Shown: positions 6,170 to 14,513, counted from the stretch's first letter. The stretch is 15,906 bases of DNA from Rubrivivax sp. (GCA_030693565.1 JAUYAJ010000524.1:1-15906), one strand, 5' to 3'. Numbers and translations: made by a program. The notes: generated from the sequence alone by a model not told the origin.

Positions 6170-7213
6170 ATGAACGATCTCGACTCACTGGTGCTGTCGG
6201 CACAAGACGCGTTCGCCACCGCCGCGCAGGCGGCCGAACTGGAGAACGCCAAAGCGCGTTTTCTGGGCAAGGGCGGGCGCGTGACCGAGTTGCTCAAGGG
6301 ACTGGCGGCGCTGAGCCCGGAGCTCAAGAAGCAGCGCGGCGCCGAGGTCAACCAGGCCAAGCAGCGCATTGAAGCGGCCTTGCAGGCGCGCCGCGACGAA
6401 TTGGCCAAGGCCGAGCTCGACGTCCAGCTCAAAGCCGAAGCGCTCGACGTGACGCTGCCGGGCCGGCGCCGCGGCACGGGCGGCCTGCACCCGGTGTCGC
6501 GCACGATGGAGCGCATCGAGGCGATCTTCGCGTCGATGGGATTCGACGTCGCCGAAGGCCCTGAGATCGAGACCGACTGGATGAGCTTCACGGCGCTCAA
6601 CAACCCGGAGAACCATCCGGCGCGCTCGATGCAGGACACCTTCTACGTCGACATCAAGGACGCCGACGGCCGCTGGCTCAACCTGCGGCCGCACACCAGC
6701 CCGATGCAGGTGCGTTATGCCCAGGCCCATGCGCGCAAGCACGCAGGCCGCGACCCGATGCCAGAGATCCGCGTCATCGCCCCGGGCCGCACCTACCGCG
6801 TCGACAGCGACGCCACGCACTCGCCGATGTTCCATCAGTGCGAAGGCCTGTGGGTGGGCGAGAACATCTCGTTCAAAGACTTGAAGGTCGTGTTCAGCGA
6901 CTTCCTGCGCCAGTTCTTCGAGACCGATCAGCTCGACGTGCGTTTCCGCCCGTCCTTCTTTCCCTTCACCGAACCCTCGGCCGAAGTCGACATCGCCTTT
7001 GCCAGCGGGCCCTTGAAGGGGCGCTGGCTGGAAGTCGCCGGCTCCGGCCAGGTGCACCCGAACGTGATCCGCAACTACGGCCTCGACCCCGAGCGCTACA
7101 TCGGTTTTGCCTTCGGCATGGGCCCGGACCGGCTGGCGATGCTGCGCTACGGTGTCAACGACCTGCGCCAGTTCTACGAAGGCGACCTGCGTTTCCTGTC
7201 GCAGTTCAAGTAA
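6170..7213 (+). CDS. pheS: Phenylalanine--tRNA ligase, alpha subunit
   Basis: PheS is the catalytic subunit of the (alpha-beta)2 enzyme that charges tRNA-Phe; 347 residues is a normal length. An N-terminal coiled-coil region (about 1-95), which contacts tRNA, precedes the class II core: motif 1 around GGLHPVS (104-110), motif 2 at about 207-226 (GRTYRVDSDATHSPMFHQ, then EG), the phenylalanine-pocket segment FPFTEPSAEVD (264-274) and motif 3 FGMGPDRLAMLRYG (315-328). The C-terminus EGDLRFLSQFK is typical. The pocket residue equivalent to E. coli Ala294 appears to be Ala314 in GFAFG. There is no Shine-Dalgarno sequence: the ATG follows a pyrimidine-rich terminator tail directly. Initiation may thus be weak or depend on leader RNA folding. 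pheT follows after 18 bases. Confidence 0.97.
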   Translation: MNDLDSLVLSAQDAFATAAQAAELENAKARFLGKGGRVTELLKGLAALSPELKKQRGAEVNQAKQRIEAALQARRDELAKAELDVQLKAEALDVTLPGRRRGTGGLHPVSRTMERIEAIFASMGFDVAEGPEIETDWMSFTALNNPENHPARSMQDTFYVDIKDADGRWLNLRPHTSPMQVRYAQAHARKHAGRDPMPEIRVIAPGRTYRVDSDATHSPMFHQCEGLWVGENISFKDLKVVFSDFLRQFFETDQLDVRFRPSFFPFTEPSAEVDIAFASGPLKGRWLEVAGSGQVHPNVIRNYGLDPERYIGFAFGMGPDRLAMLRYGVNDLRQFYEGDLRFLSQFK

Positions 7214-7231
7214 ACCAACCGCCGCCACCCC

Positions 7232-9655
7232 ATGCAATTCCCCGAATCATGGTTGCGCGAGTTCTGCAACCCGCCGATCGACACCCAGCAACTGGCCGAC
7301 CTGCTCACCATGGCAGGGCTCGAGGTCGAAGATCTGCGCCCGGTGGCGCCGCCTTTCAGCGGCATCGTCGTGGCCGAGATCGTTGCCACCGAACCGCATC
7401 CGAGCGCCGACCGCCTGCGCGTGTGCCAGGTCAACGTCGGCGCCTTGTCGCCCACGGGCCCGCTGCAAATCGTCTGCGGCGCGCCCAACGCCCGCGTCGG
7501 ACTGCGGGCGCCGCTGGCGATGGTGGGCGCGCTGCTGCCGCCCGATGCCGATGGCAAGCCGCTGACGATCGGCGTCGGCCAGCTGCGCGGCGTCGACAGT
7601 CAGGGCATGCTGTGCTCGGCGTGTGAACTGAAGATTGCCGACGACCATGGCGGCTTGCTCGAACTGGCCGCCGACGCGCCGCCAGGCGCCGACTTGCGCG
7701 ACTGGCTGCAGCTCGACGACACCCTCTTCACGCTCAAGCTGACGCCGAATCTGGCCCACGCACTGAGCGTCTACGGCATCGCCCGCGAGGTCTCGGCGCT
7801 GACGGGGTCACCGCTGCTGACGCCGGCCATCGTCCCGGTGGCGCCCAGCCATGATCAGCGGCTGCCGGTGCTGGTGCAGGCGCCCGAGCTCTGCGGCCGC
7901 TTTTCGGGCCGCGTCGTGCGCGACGTCAACACGCAGGCGCCGACGCCGGCGTGGATGGTCGACCGGCTGGCGCGCTGCGGCCAGCGCAGCGTCAGCGCGC
8001 TGGTCGACATCTCGAACTACGTGATGTTCGAGTACGGCCGGCCGTCGCACATCTTCGACCTCGACAAGATCCACGACGGCCTGGTCGTGCGCTGGGCCCA
8101 GGCTGGCGAGACCCTGGAGCTGCTCAACGGCAGCGTCGTCGAGCTCGACGGCGAGGTCGGTGTGATCGCCGACGCCCAGGGCGTCGAGTCGCTGGCCGGC
8201 ATCATGGGCGGTCAGGCCACCGCGGTGTCGGACAGCACTCAACATGTCTACGTCGAGGCGGCCTTCTGGTGGCCCGAGGCTGTCGCCGGTCGCTCGCGCC
8301 GTTTCAACTTCAACACCGATGCCGGCCACCGTTTCGAGCGCGGGGTGGATCCGGCACTGACCACCCAGCACATCGAACGCATCACCGGTCTCATCATCGA
8401 CATCTGCGGCGGCCAGGCCGGGCCGATGGACGACCAGCAACTGCGCCCGCCCGAAGCGGCGCCCGTGACGCTGCGCGCGGCGCGCGCCGCCAAGGTGATC
8501 GGCATGCCGATCAGCCAGGCTGATTGCGCCGAGGTGTTCCGCGGCCTGGGTCTGCAGTTCAGCGAAGGCGAGGGCAGCTTGACGGTGACGCCGCCGAGCT
8601 GGCGCTTTGACCTGCGCATCGAAGAAGACCTGATCGAGGAAGTGATCCGCGTCATCGGCTACCAGAAGCTGCCGACGACGCCGCCCCTGGCCCCCGTGAC
8701 CGCCCATGTGCGGCCGGAGACGCGGCGCAGCGCGCATGCCTTGCGCCATGCGCTGGCGGGGCTGGACTACATGGAGACGATCAGCTTCAGCTTCGTCGAG
8801 CAGCGCTGGGAGCATGAACTGGCTGGCAACCCGGATCCGATCCGGGTGCTGAACCCGATTGCCGCGCCACTGGCGGTGATGCGCTCCAGCCTGCTGGGCA
8901 GCCTGGTCGGTGCGCTGCGCGGCAACCTGGCCCGCAGAGCCACCCGGGTGCGCTTGTTCGAGGTCGGCCGCGTGTTCCGCCGCGACGCCAGTGTGGTTGA
9001 CGGTGATCGCAGCGTCGCCGGCGTCGCCCAGCCGATGCGGGTGGCGGCGCTAGCTTACGGGCCGGCGGACGCCTTGCAATGGGGCCGCAAGGAGCAGGGC
9101 GCCGACTTCTTCGACGCCAAGGGTGATGTCGAAGCCTTGCTGGCGCCGCTCCAGCCGCGCTTTGTGGCCGACACCCACCCGGCGCTGCACCCGGGACGCT
9201 GCGCGCGCATCGAACTGGGCGGCAAGACCATCGGCCACGTCGGTGAACTGCACCCGCAGTGGCGCCAGGCCTACGAACTGCCACAAGCCCCGGTCCTGTT
9301 CGAACTCGACCTGGAGACTTTGCTGGAGCGCCCGCTGCCGCTCTTCCAGCCGCTCGCGCGCCAGCAAGGCGCTTTGCGCGACCTCGCACTGGTGGTGGGC
9401 GACGCCGTCAGCCACGACGCTCTGGTGGCCTGCCTGCAGGCCGACCCGGGCGGGCTGATCCGCCGCGCGACCTTGTTCGACATCTACAAACCCAGCACCG
9501 CGGCCGCTGGCATCCAGGCCGGTGAGCACAGCGCTGCGGTGCGGCTCGAACTGCTGGACCCGGCGGCCACGCTGACCGACGAACGCATCGACGCCGCCGT
9601 GGCCGCCGCCGTCGGCCGCGTACAGGCCGCTTTCAACGGCCGGCTCCGCGCCTGA
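7232..9655 (+). CDS. pheT: Phenylalanine--tRNA ligase, beta subunit
   Basis: PheT, the large non-catalytic partner of PheS, recognises tRNA-Phe and edits tyrosine-charged tRNA. All 807 residues fit the usual layout: the N-terminal MQFPESWLREF block, an EMAP/OB-fold tRNA-binding domain at about 40-155 (GIVVAEIVATEPHPSADRL), the B3/B4 editing domain at about 210-390, a B5 domain at about 405-480 (WRFDLRIEEDLIEEVIRVIGY near its end), a catalytic-like core, and a C-terminal ferredoxin-fold anticodon-binding domain from about 709 (RQQGALRDLALVV). The ATG lies 18 bases after pheS with only a weak ribosome site, so coupling to pheS translation is likely. The stop at 9653-9655 is 12 bases before ihfA. 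Confidence 0.97.
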   Translation: MQFPESWLREFCNPPIDTQQLADLLTMAGLEVEDLRPVAPPFSGIVVAEIVATEPHPSADRLRVCQVNVGALSPTGPLQIVCGAPNARVGLRAPLAMVGALLPPDADGKPLTIGVGQLRGVDSQGMLCSACELKIADDHGGLLELAADAPPGADLRDWLQLDDTLFTLKLTPNLAHALSVYGIAREVSALTGSPLLTPAIVPVAPSHDQRLPVLVQAPELCGRFSGRVVRDVNTQAPTPAWMVDRLARCGQRSVSALVDISNYVMFEYGRPSHIFDLDKIHDGLVVRWAQAGETLELLNGSVVELDGEVGVIADAQGVESLAGIMGGQATAVSDSTQHVYVEAAFWWPEAVAGRSRRFNFNTDAGHRFERGVDPALTTQHIERITGLIIDICGGQAGPMDDQQLRPPEAAPVTLRAARAAKVIGMPISQADCAEVFRGLGLQFSEGEGSLTVTPPSWRFDLRIEEDLIEEVIRVIGYQKLPTTPPLAPVTAHVRPETRRSAHALRHALAGLDYMETISFSFVEQRWEHELAGNPDPIRVLNPIAAPLAVMRSSLLGSLVGALRGNLARRATRVRLFEVGRVFRRDASVVDGDRSVAGVAQPMRVAALAYGPADALQWGRKEQGADFFDAKGDVEALLAPLQPRFVADTHPALHPGRCARIELGGKTIGHVGELHPQWRQAYELPQAPVLFELDLETLLERPLPLFQPLARQQGALRDLALVVGDAVSHDALVACLQADPGGLIRRATLFDIYKPSTAAAGIQAGEHSAAVRLELLDPAATLTDERIDAAVAAAVGRVQAAFNGRLRA

Positions 9656-9667
9656 GGAACTCCAGAG

Positions 9668-10030
9668 ATGAGCAGCGAAGACATTGTCCCCACCCGCGTG
9701 ATCCTGCCTTCGCTGGAAACACCGACGCTGACCAAGGCCGAACTGGCCGAACTGCTGTTCGACCGCCTGGGTTTGAACAAGCGCGAGTCCAAGGACATGG
9801 TCGAAGCCTTCTTCGAGATCGTCCACGGCACCTTGGTCAACGGCGACGACGTCAAGCTGTCGGGCTTTGGCAACTTCAACATTCGCCGCAAGGCGCCGCG
9901 GCCGGGGCGCAACCCGCGCACCGGCGAGGCCATCCCCATCAAAGCTCGCAACGTCGTCACCTTTCACGCCAGCCACAAGCTGAAATCCATCGTGCAAGGT
10001 GATACCCCGGCCGAAGGGGACTTCGAGTAG
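9668..10030 (+). CDS. ihfA: Integration host factor, alpha subunit
   Basis: IHF-alpha pairs with IHF-beta to bind and sharply bend DNA in replication, recombination and transcription control. The 120-residue protein has the HU/IHF core from about residue 21 (LTKAELAELLFDRLGL), the signature VKLSGFGNFNIRRKAPRPGRNP, and the DNA-embracing arm with the intercalating proline at residue 83 (PGRNPRTGE). A 20-residue N-terminal extension relative to E. coli IHF-alpha precedes the core; such extensions are seen in related betaproteobacteria. GAGGA overlapping the pheT stop, 9-10 bases ahead, supports the chosen ATG. Placement right after pheST is the conserved arrangement that marks this as the alpha rather than the beta subunit. 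Confidence 0.95.
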   Translation: MSSEDIVPTRVILPSLETPTLTKAELAELLFDRLGLNKRESKDMVEAFFEIVHGTLVNGDDVKLSGFGNFNIRRKAPRPGRNPRTGEAIPIKARNVVTFHASHKLKSIVQGDTPAEGDFE

Positions 10031-10064
10031 AGTCTAGGTTTTTGGACGGATCCCATTGATTTCA

Positions 10065-10499
10065 ATGGAGAAAGCGCTCCCAGCGATTCCCGCCAAGCGT
10101 TACTTCACCATCGGTGAGGTGAGCGAGTTGTGTGCGGTGAAGCCTTATGTTCTGCGCTACTGGGAGCAGGAGTTCACGCAGCTCAAGCCGATGAAACGGC
10201 GCGGCAACCGGCGCTATTACCAGCACCACGAAGTGCTGCTGATCCGGCGCATCCGCGAACTGCTGTACGACCAGGGCTTCACCATCAGCGGTGCCCGCAA
10301 CCGCCTGGCCGAAGCCGGCGCCGCACTGCGCCGCGGTGCCGATGCGGACGACGGCGATGCTGACGATGCCGTCGATGCAGTTGGCCCAGCGGGCGCGGAT
10401 TCAGATGAAAGTGCGCCGTCGGCCCCCCAAGGTGGATTGCCCAACACGGCCCACCTGCGCGCCGAATTGCTGGCGATCCGCGAATTGCTGATCGCGTAG
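10065..10499 (+). CDS. MerR-family transcriptional regulator of the pheST-ihfA operon
   Basis: The 144-residue protein has an N-terminal MerR winged-helix domain at about 11-85: RYFTIGEVSELCAVKPYVLRYWEQEF (helix-turn-helix), GNRRYY (wing) and a following helix with ISGARNRL. The middle (about 91-125) is an Asp/Ala/Pro-rich, probably disordered linker. The end (LRAELLAIRELLIA) is a short helix likely used for dimerisation. No cysteine cluster of the metal-sensing MerR proteins is present, so the signal is unknown. It follows ihfA by 34 bases, and this merR-ihfA pairing recurs in many beta- and gammaproteobacteria, yet its target is not established. The ATG at 10065 is chosen over an in-frame TTG at 10056 because homologues begin near MEKALP; the ribosome site (GGACGGA, 10044-10050) is weak for either. 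Confidence 0.88.
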   Translation: MEKALPAIPAKRYFTIGEVSELCAVKPYVLRYWEQEFTQLKPMKRRGNRRYYQHHEVLLIRRIRELLYDQGFTISGARNRLAEAGAALRRGADADDGDADDAVDAVGPAGADSDESAPSAPQGGLPNTAHLRAELLAIRELLIA

Positions 10500-10532
10500 C
10501 GCGGTCGCTACAAGGCATGCTGCGCCGCACCG

Positions 10533-10538
10533 TATAAT
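10533..10538 (+). promoter_or_regulatory. -10 box of the tRNA-Pro promoter
   Basis: A perfect TATAAT sits 12 bases before the tRNA and is followed by GCGC, a GC-rich discriminator typical of stable-RNA promoters under stringent control. The -35 element is poor: only CTACAA (10508-10513) and similar hexamers occur at 18-19 bases. The perfect -10 and its position suggest that the tRNA has its own promoter in addition to any read-through from the merR gene. Confidence 0.6.
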
Positions 10539-10549
10539 GCGCTAGGTCA

Positions 10550-10627
<78 letters not shown>

Positions 10628-10635
10628 ATTGAATC

Positions 10636-10668
10636 AACGGGTTAGCTCTCACAAGGGGCTAGCCCGTT
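10636..10668 (+). terminator. Stem-loop after tRNA-Pro, probable terminator
   Basis: AACGGGTTAGC (10636-10646) pairs with GCTAGCCCGTT (10658-10668) over 11 bp with one G-U and an 11-base loop. It begins 9 bases after the tRNA CCA end. The T-run after it is poor (CGGCTTTG), so termination may be incomplete or may rely on the strong stem. Confidence 0.6.
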
Positions 10669-11087
10669 CGGCTTTGTGGGGCTCGTTTCGAAGCTTGGTC
10701 ACCGTGGGGCCACCGCGACCGGACCGCGCCGACCCGCGTAAGACCCGTCTTGCCTGGGCGGCGACTCGATGCGGTCGGGGTCGCACAGCAAGCCCCCGGC
10801 GCACGGTCCGCCTGCCCGGCGGTCGCAATGCCTGCGACCCTTCGATCCTCTCGGACAGCGCGAGCTTGGTCGATCACACCCCCGACTTCGACCACCTTCC
10901 ACGAAGTGGGTCGACTCCTGTCGTCGTCAGGGTTTCCGCGATGGCCTTTGCGCACATCGGCTGCGGCCTGTGGATGTGCCCCCCGGATATTGAGCGCGCC
11001 TTCGTGGCGACAAAAACTACGGCGTACTCGAACACGCATCCCGTCAGGGCTGCATAACGGGCCACGTCGCTCTGGCGGTGGGCGCGT
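10669..11087 (+). other. Non-coding or degenerate stretch with several inverted repeats
   Basis: No frame here gives a recognisable protein on either strand. Long open frames exist, but their translations are Arg/Pro/Ser-rich and lack family motifs or ribosome sites, as expected of GC-rich non-coding DNA. Inverted repeats stand out: GGTCGCA (10821-10827) with TGCGACC (10833-10839), loop 5; CCGCC (10808-10812) with GGCGG (10818-10822); and ACTTCG (10885-10890) with CGAAGT (10902-10907). It could hold the promoter of the esterase gene, a small RNA, or a decayed gene. TTGAGC at 10990-10995 resembles a -35 box, but no good -10 follows at normal spacing. Confidence 0.4.
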
Positions 11088-11107
11088 TTTGTCGGGAAGA
11101 CGACAAA
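11088..11107 (+). promoter_or_regulatory. Palindrome in the 5' leader of the fusion esterase
   Basis: TTTGTCG (11088-11094) is repeated inverted as CGACAAA (11101-11107) around a 6-base spacer. It ends 5 bases before the GGAG ribosome site (11113-11116) of the esterase. It could be an operator for a dimeric regulator, or an RNA hairpin that affects translation or mRNA stability. Both roles are inferred from symmetry and position only. Confidence 0.4.
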
Positions 11108-11121
11108 CCACTGGAGACACC

Positions 11122-14100
11122 ATGAGAGAGCCAAGACCAGGGATTCAAATTTCGTCCACCTTCGCTCTGTCGCTTCTGCTGGCAGGATGCGGCGGCGCCG
11201 GAAAAGAGGCAACGGTGACCGAGCCAGTGCCCCTCAGTTGCGCGCAATTGGTGGGCACGGCCATCCCAGCCGCGTCGATCGGGCTGCCGACCCGAGGCGC
11301 ATCGGTGACCTCGGCCACGGTGGTGGCGCCCGCCGGCACCGGCGCCAAGCTGATCCCGGAGCACTGCCTGGTCGAAGCGCGGATCTCGCCATTCGACCCC
11401 GCCGCGCCTGACATCCAGTTCAAGCTGGCCCTGCCCACGGTCTGGAACCAGAAGGTCATGATGTTCGGTGGCGGCGGCTTCAATGGCAGCATTCCCAACG
11501 TCGCTGGCAACGTGCCCGTCGGTCCCACCGACCAGCCTAACCCGCTGGGCCGTGGCTATGCCACCTTTGCCAGCGATTCCGGGCACCAGGCCAACAGCTT
11601 CGGCTCGCAGGACGGCTCGTTCGCGCTCAACGACGAAGCGGTGCAGAACTTCGGCGGCGACGCGATCAAGAAGACCCGCGATGCAGCAACCTTCCTAGTC
11701 AAGGCGCGTTATGCCGCTGAATCGATCCGCAAAGCCTATTTCGCCGGTGGCTCCACCGGGGGGCGCGAAGCCATCGCGGCCATCACACGCTGGCCTGCAG
11801 ACTGGGACGGCGCCATCTCGTGGTACCCGTCCTGGAAGAATACCGGCGCACTGTTGCACGGCCAGCGCGTCAACCGGGCGCTGGCCAAGCCCGGCGCCTA
11901 TCCGAGCAGCGCCAAGCGCGCACTGCTGTACGCCGCGGCCATCGAGGTCTGCGACTCGCTGGACGGCGTGGCCGATGGCGTCATCAGCAACCAGCAGCGA
12001 TGCAACGCGGTGTTCGACCCGGCCACGGCCAGCGTGAATGGCAACCCGCTGCGCTGCCCCGATGGCGCGGAGGGTGGCGACAGTTGCCTGTCCGACGCAC
12101 AGATCACCGCATTGAAGGTGATGAACACCGACACCCAGTTCCACTTCAGACTGGCCAGCGGCGAGACCCACTATCCGGGCTACAACGTCTGGGGCGGGGA
12201 ACTGGGCGGCACCCACAACCCGTCGCCGCTGCAGCCCACCGTGACCTTTCTGGCCCTGGGCATGGCCGCGCCAGCCACACCGATGCCACGCAACTCGCCC
12301 TACATCGGCACCTTGCTCGACCAGTGGATCAAGTATTCGGTGACGCGCGACGCCGGCTACGACTCGCTGTCTTTCGACCCTGAAAGTCCAGGCCCGTGGG
12401 CGAACCGCCTCAGCGAGTTGAGCACCTTGCTCGACACCAAGGTCGACCTCAGCGCGTTTGCCGCCAAAGGCGGCAAGCTGCTGCTGGCGCACGGCGTTGC
12501 CGACGTCCTGGTGAGCACGCGCGCCACCGAGGAGTACTACCAGCGCCTGCGCAGCCAGATGGGGCCGGCGGAGGTGAACAAGTTCGTCCGCTACTACGAG
12601 GTGCCAGGCTTCGGGCATGCCGTCAGCACGGCCTTCAACGCGTCTTGGGACTCGCTCACCGCACTGGAGAACTGGGCCGAAAACGGTAGCAGTCCCCAAG
12701 CCCAGGTGGTGACCGACACGGCCGGCATTCCCGGCCGTACCAGGCCCTTGTGCGACCACCCCAAATGGCCGCGTTACAACGGTTCGGGGGATGTCAACTT
12801 GGCCGCTTCGTTCACCTGCGTCAACCATGAGGGCGTGTCGCCCACGCAGCGCAATACCTCGCTCGGTGATGTCATCGGCACCGATCATTCGGCGACCAGC
12901 GGCACCTATGCCTGGAAGGGCATTCCCTATGCGAAGGCCCCGGTCGGCGAACTGCGCTGGAAAGCGCCGGCCGAGCCAGCGCCCTGGACCATCCCGCGGG
13001 CGACTCAGCAGTTCGGCAATGCCTGCGCGTCGTTCGGCCGCATGTACGGCCCGGGCTTGAACAACCGCTACGACGCGAGCATCGGCACGACCATCGGGCA
13101 AGCCGTCGGGTCGGAAGACTGCCTCTACCTGAACGTCTGGCGACCGGCCAGCGGTACGGCGAAGTTGCCGGTGATCGTGTTCGTGCACGGGGGCAGCAAC
13201 GTCACCGGCTACACCGGCGACCCGGTGTACGACGGCGCCAACCTGGCGCGCGCGGCCAACGCCGTCGTCGTCACCGTGAACTACCGCCTGGGCTTGTTCG
13301 GGTTCTTCAACCTGGGGCAGATCAAGAACGGCGACGCGCTCGATGACTCGGGCAACTTCGCGCTGCTCGACCTCATCAAGGGCTTGCAGTTCGTCAACCG
13401 CAACATCGCCAGCTTCGGCGGCGACGCCGGCAAGGTCACCTTGATGGGCCAGTCGGCGGGGGCGGTCAACGTCTTGGCCTTGATGACCTCACCCTTGGTC
13501 GTGAAGGCCAGCCCGGCGCTGGTGCACCGGCTGCTGCCGATCAGCGGCGGGATTTCGCTGGCCAGCGAATTGCCCGCCAGCAGCATCGCCACGCTGGCCC
13601 GGCCTGCCGACTTCCGCGGTCAGGCCGACTACTTGCTGGCCAACATGGTGCTGGGCGATGGCCTTGCCAGCGACCTCACGGCAGCCTATGGCTACGTCGC
13701 GTCGCGCACGTCCGAGCAGATTGCCACCTACATCCGCGGCAAGAGTGCCGAGGCCATCATCAACACCGTGGTGGCCAAGCTGGCGCCGGTGGGCGCCTCG
13801 GGCTCCGGTCCGATCCCCGACGGCCACGTGCTGCCGGCGAGCCCGATCGCGGCCATCCGCGCCGGCCAGTACCTGAAGGTGCCGCTGCTGGCGGGCAACA
13901 CGCGTGACGAAGGCAAGCTGTTCCCGACCCTGTTGCCGCTGGTGGGCGGCACCGGCAGTGGTCGGCTGCTGGACGACGCCACGGTCTTTGCGAGCGCCTT
14001 CGGCTACAAGCCCAACGGCCCGGCAACCGCGACACTGGCGCAGTGGATTCCGGCGGCCTACCTGCCGATGGCCGCACCCGTCACCGGCTTCAACGCGCGC

Positions 14101-14487
14101 GCCGATCAGCTCAACCGCATCTTCTTCCTGAACAGCCGCGACAGTGTGCTGTCGGCGCTGCAGTCGCAGCAGAACCCGATCTGGTATTACCGCTTCGATT
14201 GGGACAAGCTACCGGCGCCGTTCAACGAGATTTACGGCGCGGCGCACGCCTTCGAACTGCCGTTCGCATTCGGGAACTTCGGCCCCTCGCTGTACGCGAA
14301 CTTCATGAACACCACGGCCAATGAGCCTGGCAGGCTGGCGCTGTCGGACGCGATGATGCGCAGCATCGGCGCGTTTGCACGCAACGGCGACCCGAACAAC
14401 AGCGGGCTGGGCGCGCACTGGCCCCAGTGGCCGTCGACCCTGGTGTTCGATGCCTCGCTGACAGCCAAGCAGATCTCGGTCCAGTAG
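11122..14487 (+). CDS. Fused tannase/feruloyl esterase - type-B carboxylesterase lipoprotein
   Basis: This 1121-residue protein joins two complete alpha/beta hydrolases. A signal peptide ends in the lipobox LLAGC (Cys23), so it should be exported and lipid-anchored. Residues about 40-566 are a tannase/feruloyl-esterase (MHETase-type) module: Ser211 in GGSTGG, Asp461 in HGVAD, His499 in PGFGHA, and a lid calcium loop CDSLDGVADGV (277-287). Residues about 579-1121 are a type-B carboxylesterase: EDCLYLNVW (665-673), oxyanion HGG (689-691), Ser778 in GQSAG, Glu930 in NTRDEG, His1042 in GAAHAFELPF, and a likely Cys635-Cys667 disulfide. Both triads look intact, so it should cleave esters, perhaps of aromatic acids; the substrate is unknown. 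Oddly, the usual cysteines beside the tannase Ser and His are Gly210 and Ala500. GGAG at 11113-11116 and the signal peptide fix the start. The frame is unbroken, so this is a true fusion. Confidence 0.9.
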   Translation: MREPRPGIQISSTFALSLLLAGCGGAGKEATVTEPVPLSCAQLVGTAIPAASIGLPTRGASVTSATVVAPAGTGAKLIPEHCLVEARISPFDPAAPDIQFKLALPTVWNQKVMMFGGGGFNGSIPNVAGNVPVGPTDQPNPLGRGYATFASDSGHQANSFGSQDGSFALNDEAVQNFGGDAIKKTRDAATFLVKARYAAESIRKAYFAGGSTGGREAIAAITRWPADWDGAISWYPSWKNTGALLHGQRVNRALAKPGAYPSSAKRALLYAAAIEVCDSLDGVADGVISNQQRCNAVFDPATASVNGNPLRCPDGAEGGDSCLSDAQITALKVMNTDTQFHFRLASGETHYPGYNVWGGELGGTHNPSPLQPTVTFLALGMAAPATPMPRNSPYIGTLLDQWIKYSVTRDAGYDSLSFDPESPGPWANRLSELSTLLDTKVDLSAFAAKGGKLLLAHGVADVLVSTRATEEYYQRLRSQMGPAEVNKFVRYYEVPGFGHAVSTAFNASWDSLTALENWAENGSSPQAQVVTDTAGIPGRTRPLCDHPKWPRYNGSGDVNLAASFTCVNHEGVSPTQRNTSLGDVIGTDHSATSGTYAWKGIPYAKAPVGELRWKAPAEPAPWTIPRATQQFGNACASFGRMYGPGLNNRYDASIGTTIGQAVGSEDCLYLNVWRPASGTAKLPVIVFVHGGSNVTGYTGDPVYDGANLARAANAVVVTVNYRLGLFGFFNLGQIKNGDALDDSGNFALLDLIKGLQFVNRNIASFGGDAGKVTLMGQSAGAVNVLALMTSPLVVKASPALVHRLLPISGGISLASELPASSIATLARPADFRGQADYLLANMVLGDGLASDLTAAYGYVASRTSEQIATYIRGKSAEAIINTVVAKLAPVGASGSGPIPDGHVLPASPIAAIRAGQYLKVPLLAGNTRDEGKLFPTLLPLVGGTGSGRLLDDATVFASAFGYKPNGPATATLAQWIPAAYLPMAAPVTGFNARADQLNRIFFLNSRDSVLSALQSQQNPIWYYRFDWDKLPAPFNEIYGAAHAFELPFAFGNFGPSLYANFMNTTANEPGRLALSDAMMRSIGAFARNGDPNNSGLGAHWPQWPSTLVFDASLTAKQISVQ

Positions 14488-14513
14488 GCCGCGCAGCAGC
14501 GCCAAGCCGCACC

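Noticed and set aside
10990..11019. TTGAGC as -35 of an esterase promoter
   Set aside because: The best hexamers at 17-18 bases (AAAACT, AAACTA) match the -10 consensus poorly.
10629..11057. 142-codon open frame after tRNA-Pro
   Set aside because: It starts inside the probable terminator, has no ribosome site or recognisable motif, and its composition looks like GC-rich non-coding DNA.
10750..11121. In-frame upstream extension of the fusion esterase (would give 1245 residues)
   Set aside because: The extension is Arg/Ser/Pro-rich with no family match, and would bury a good signal peptide and lipobox. ATG 11122 has a GGAG ribosome site.
11695..13188. 497-codon open frame on the minus strand inside the esterase gene
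   Set aside because: Opposite a clearly functional coding sequence; low-complexity translation with no motif.
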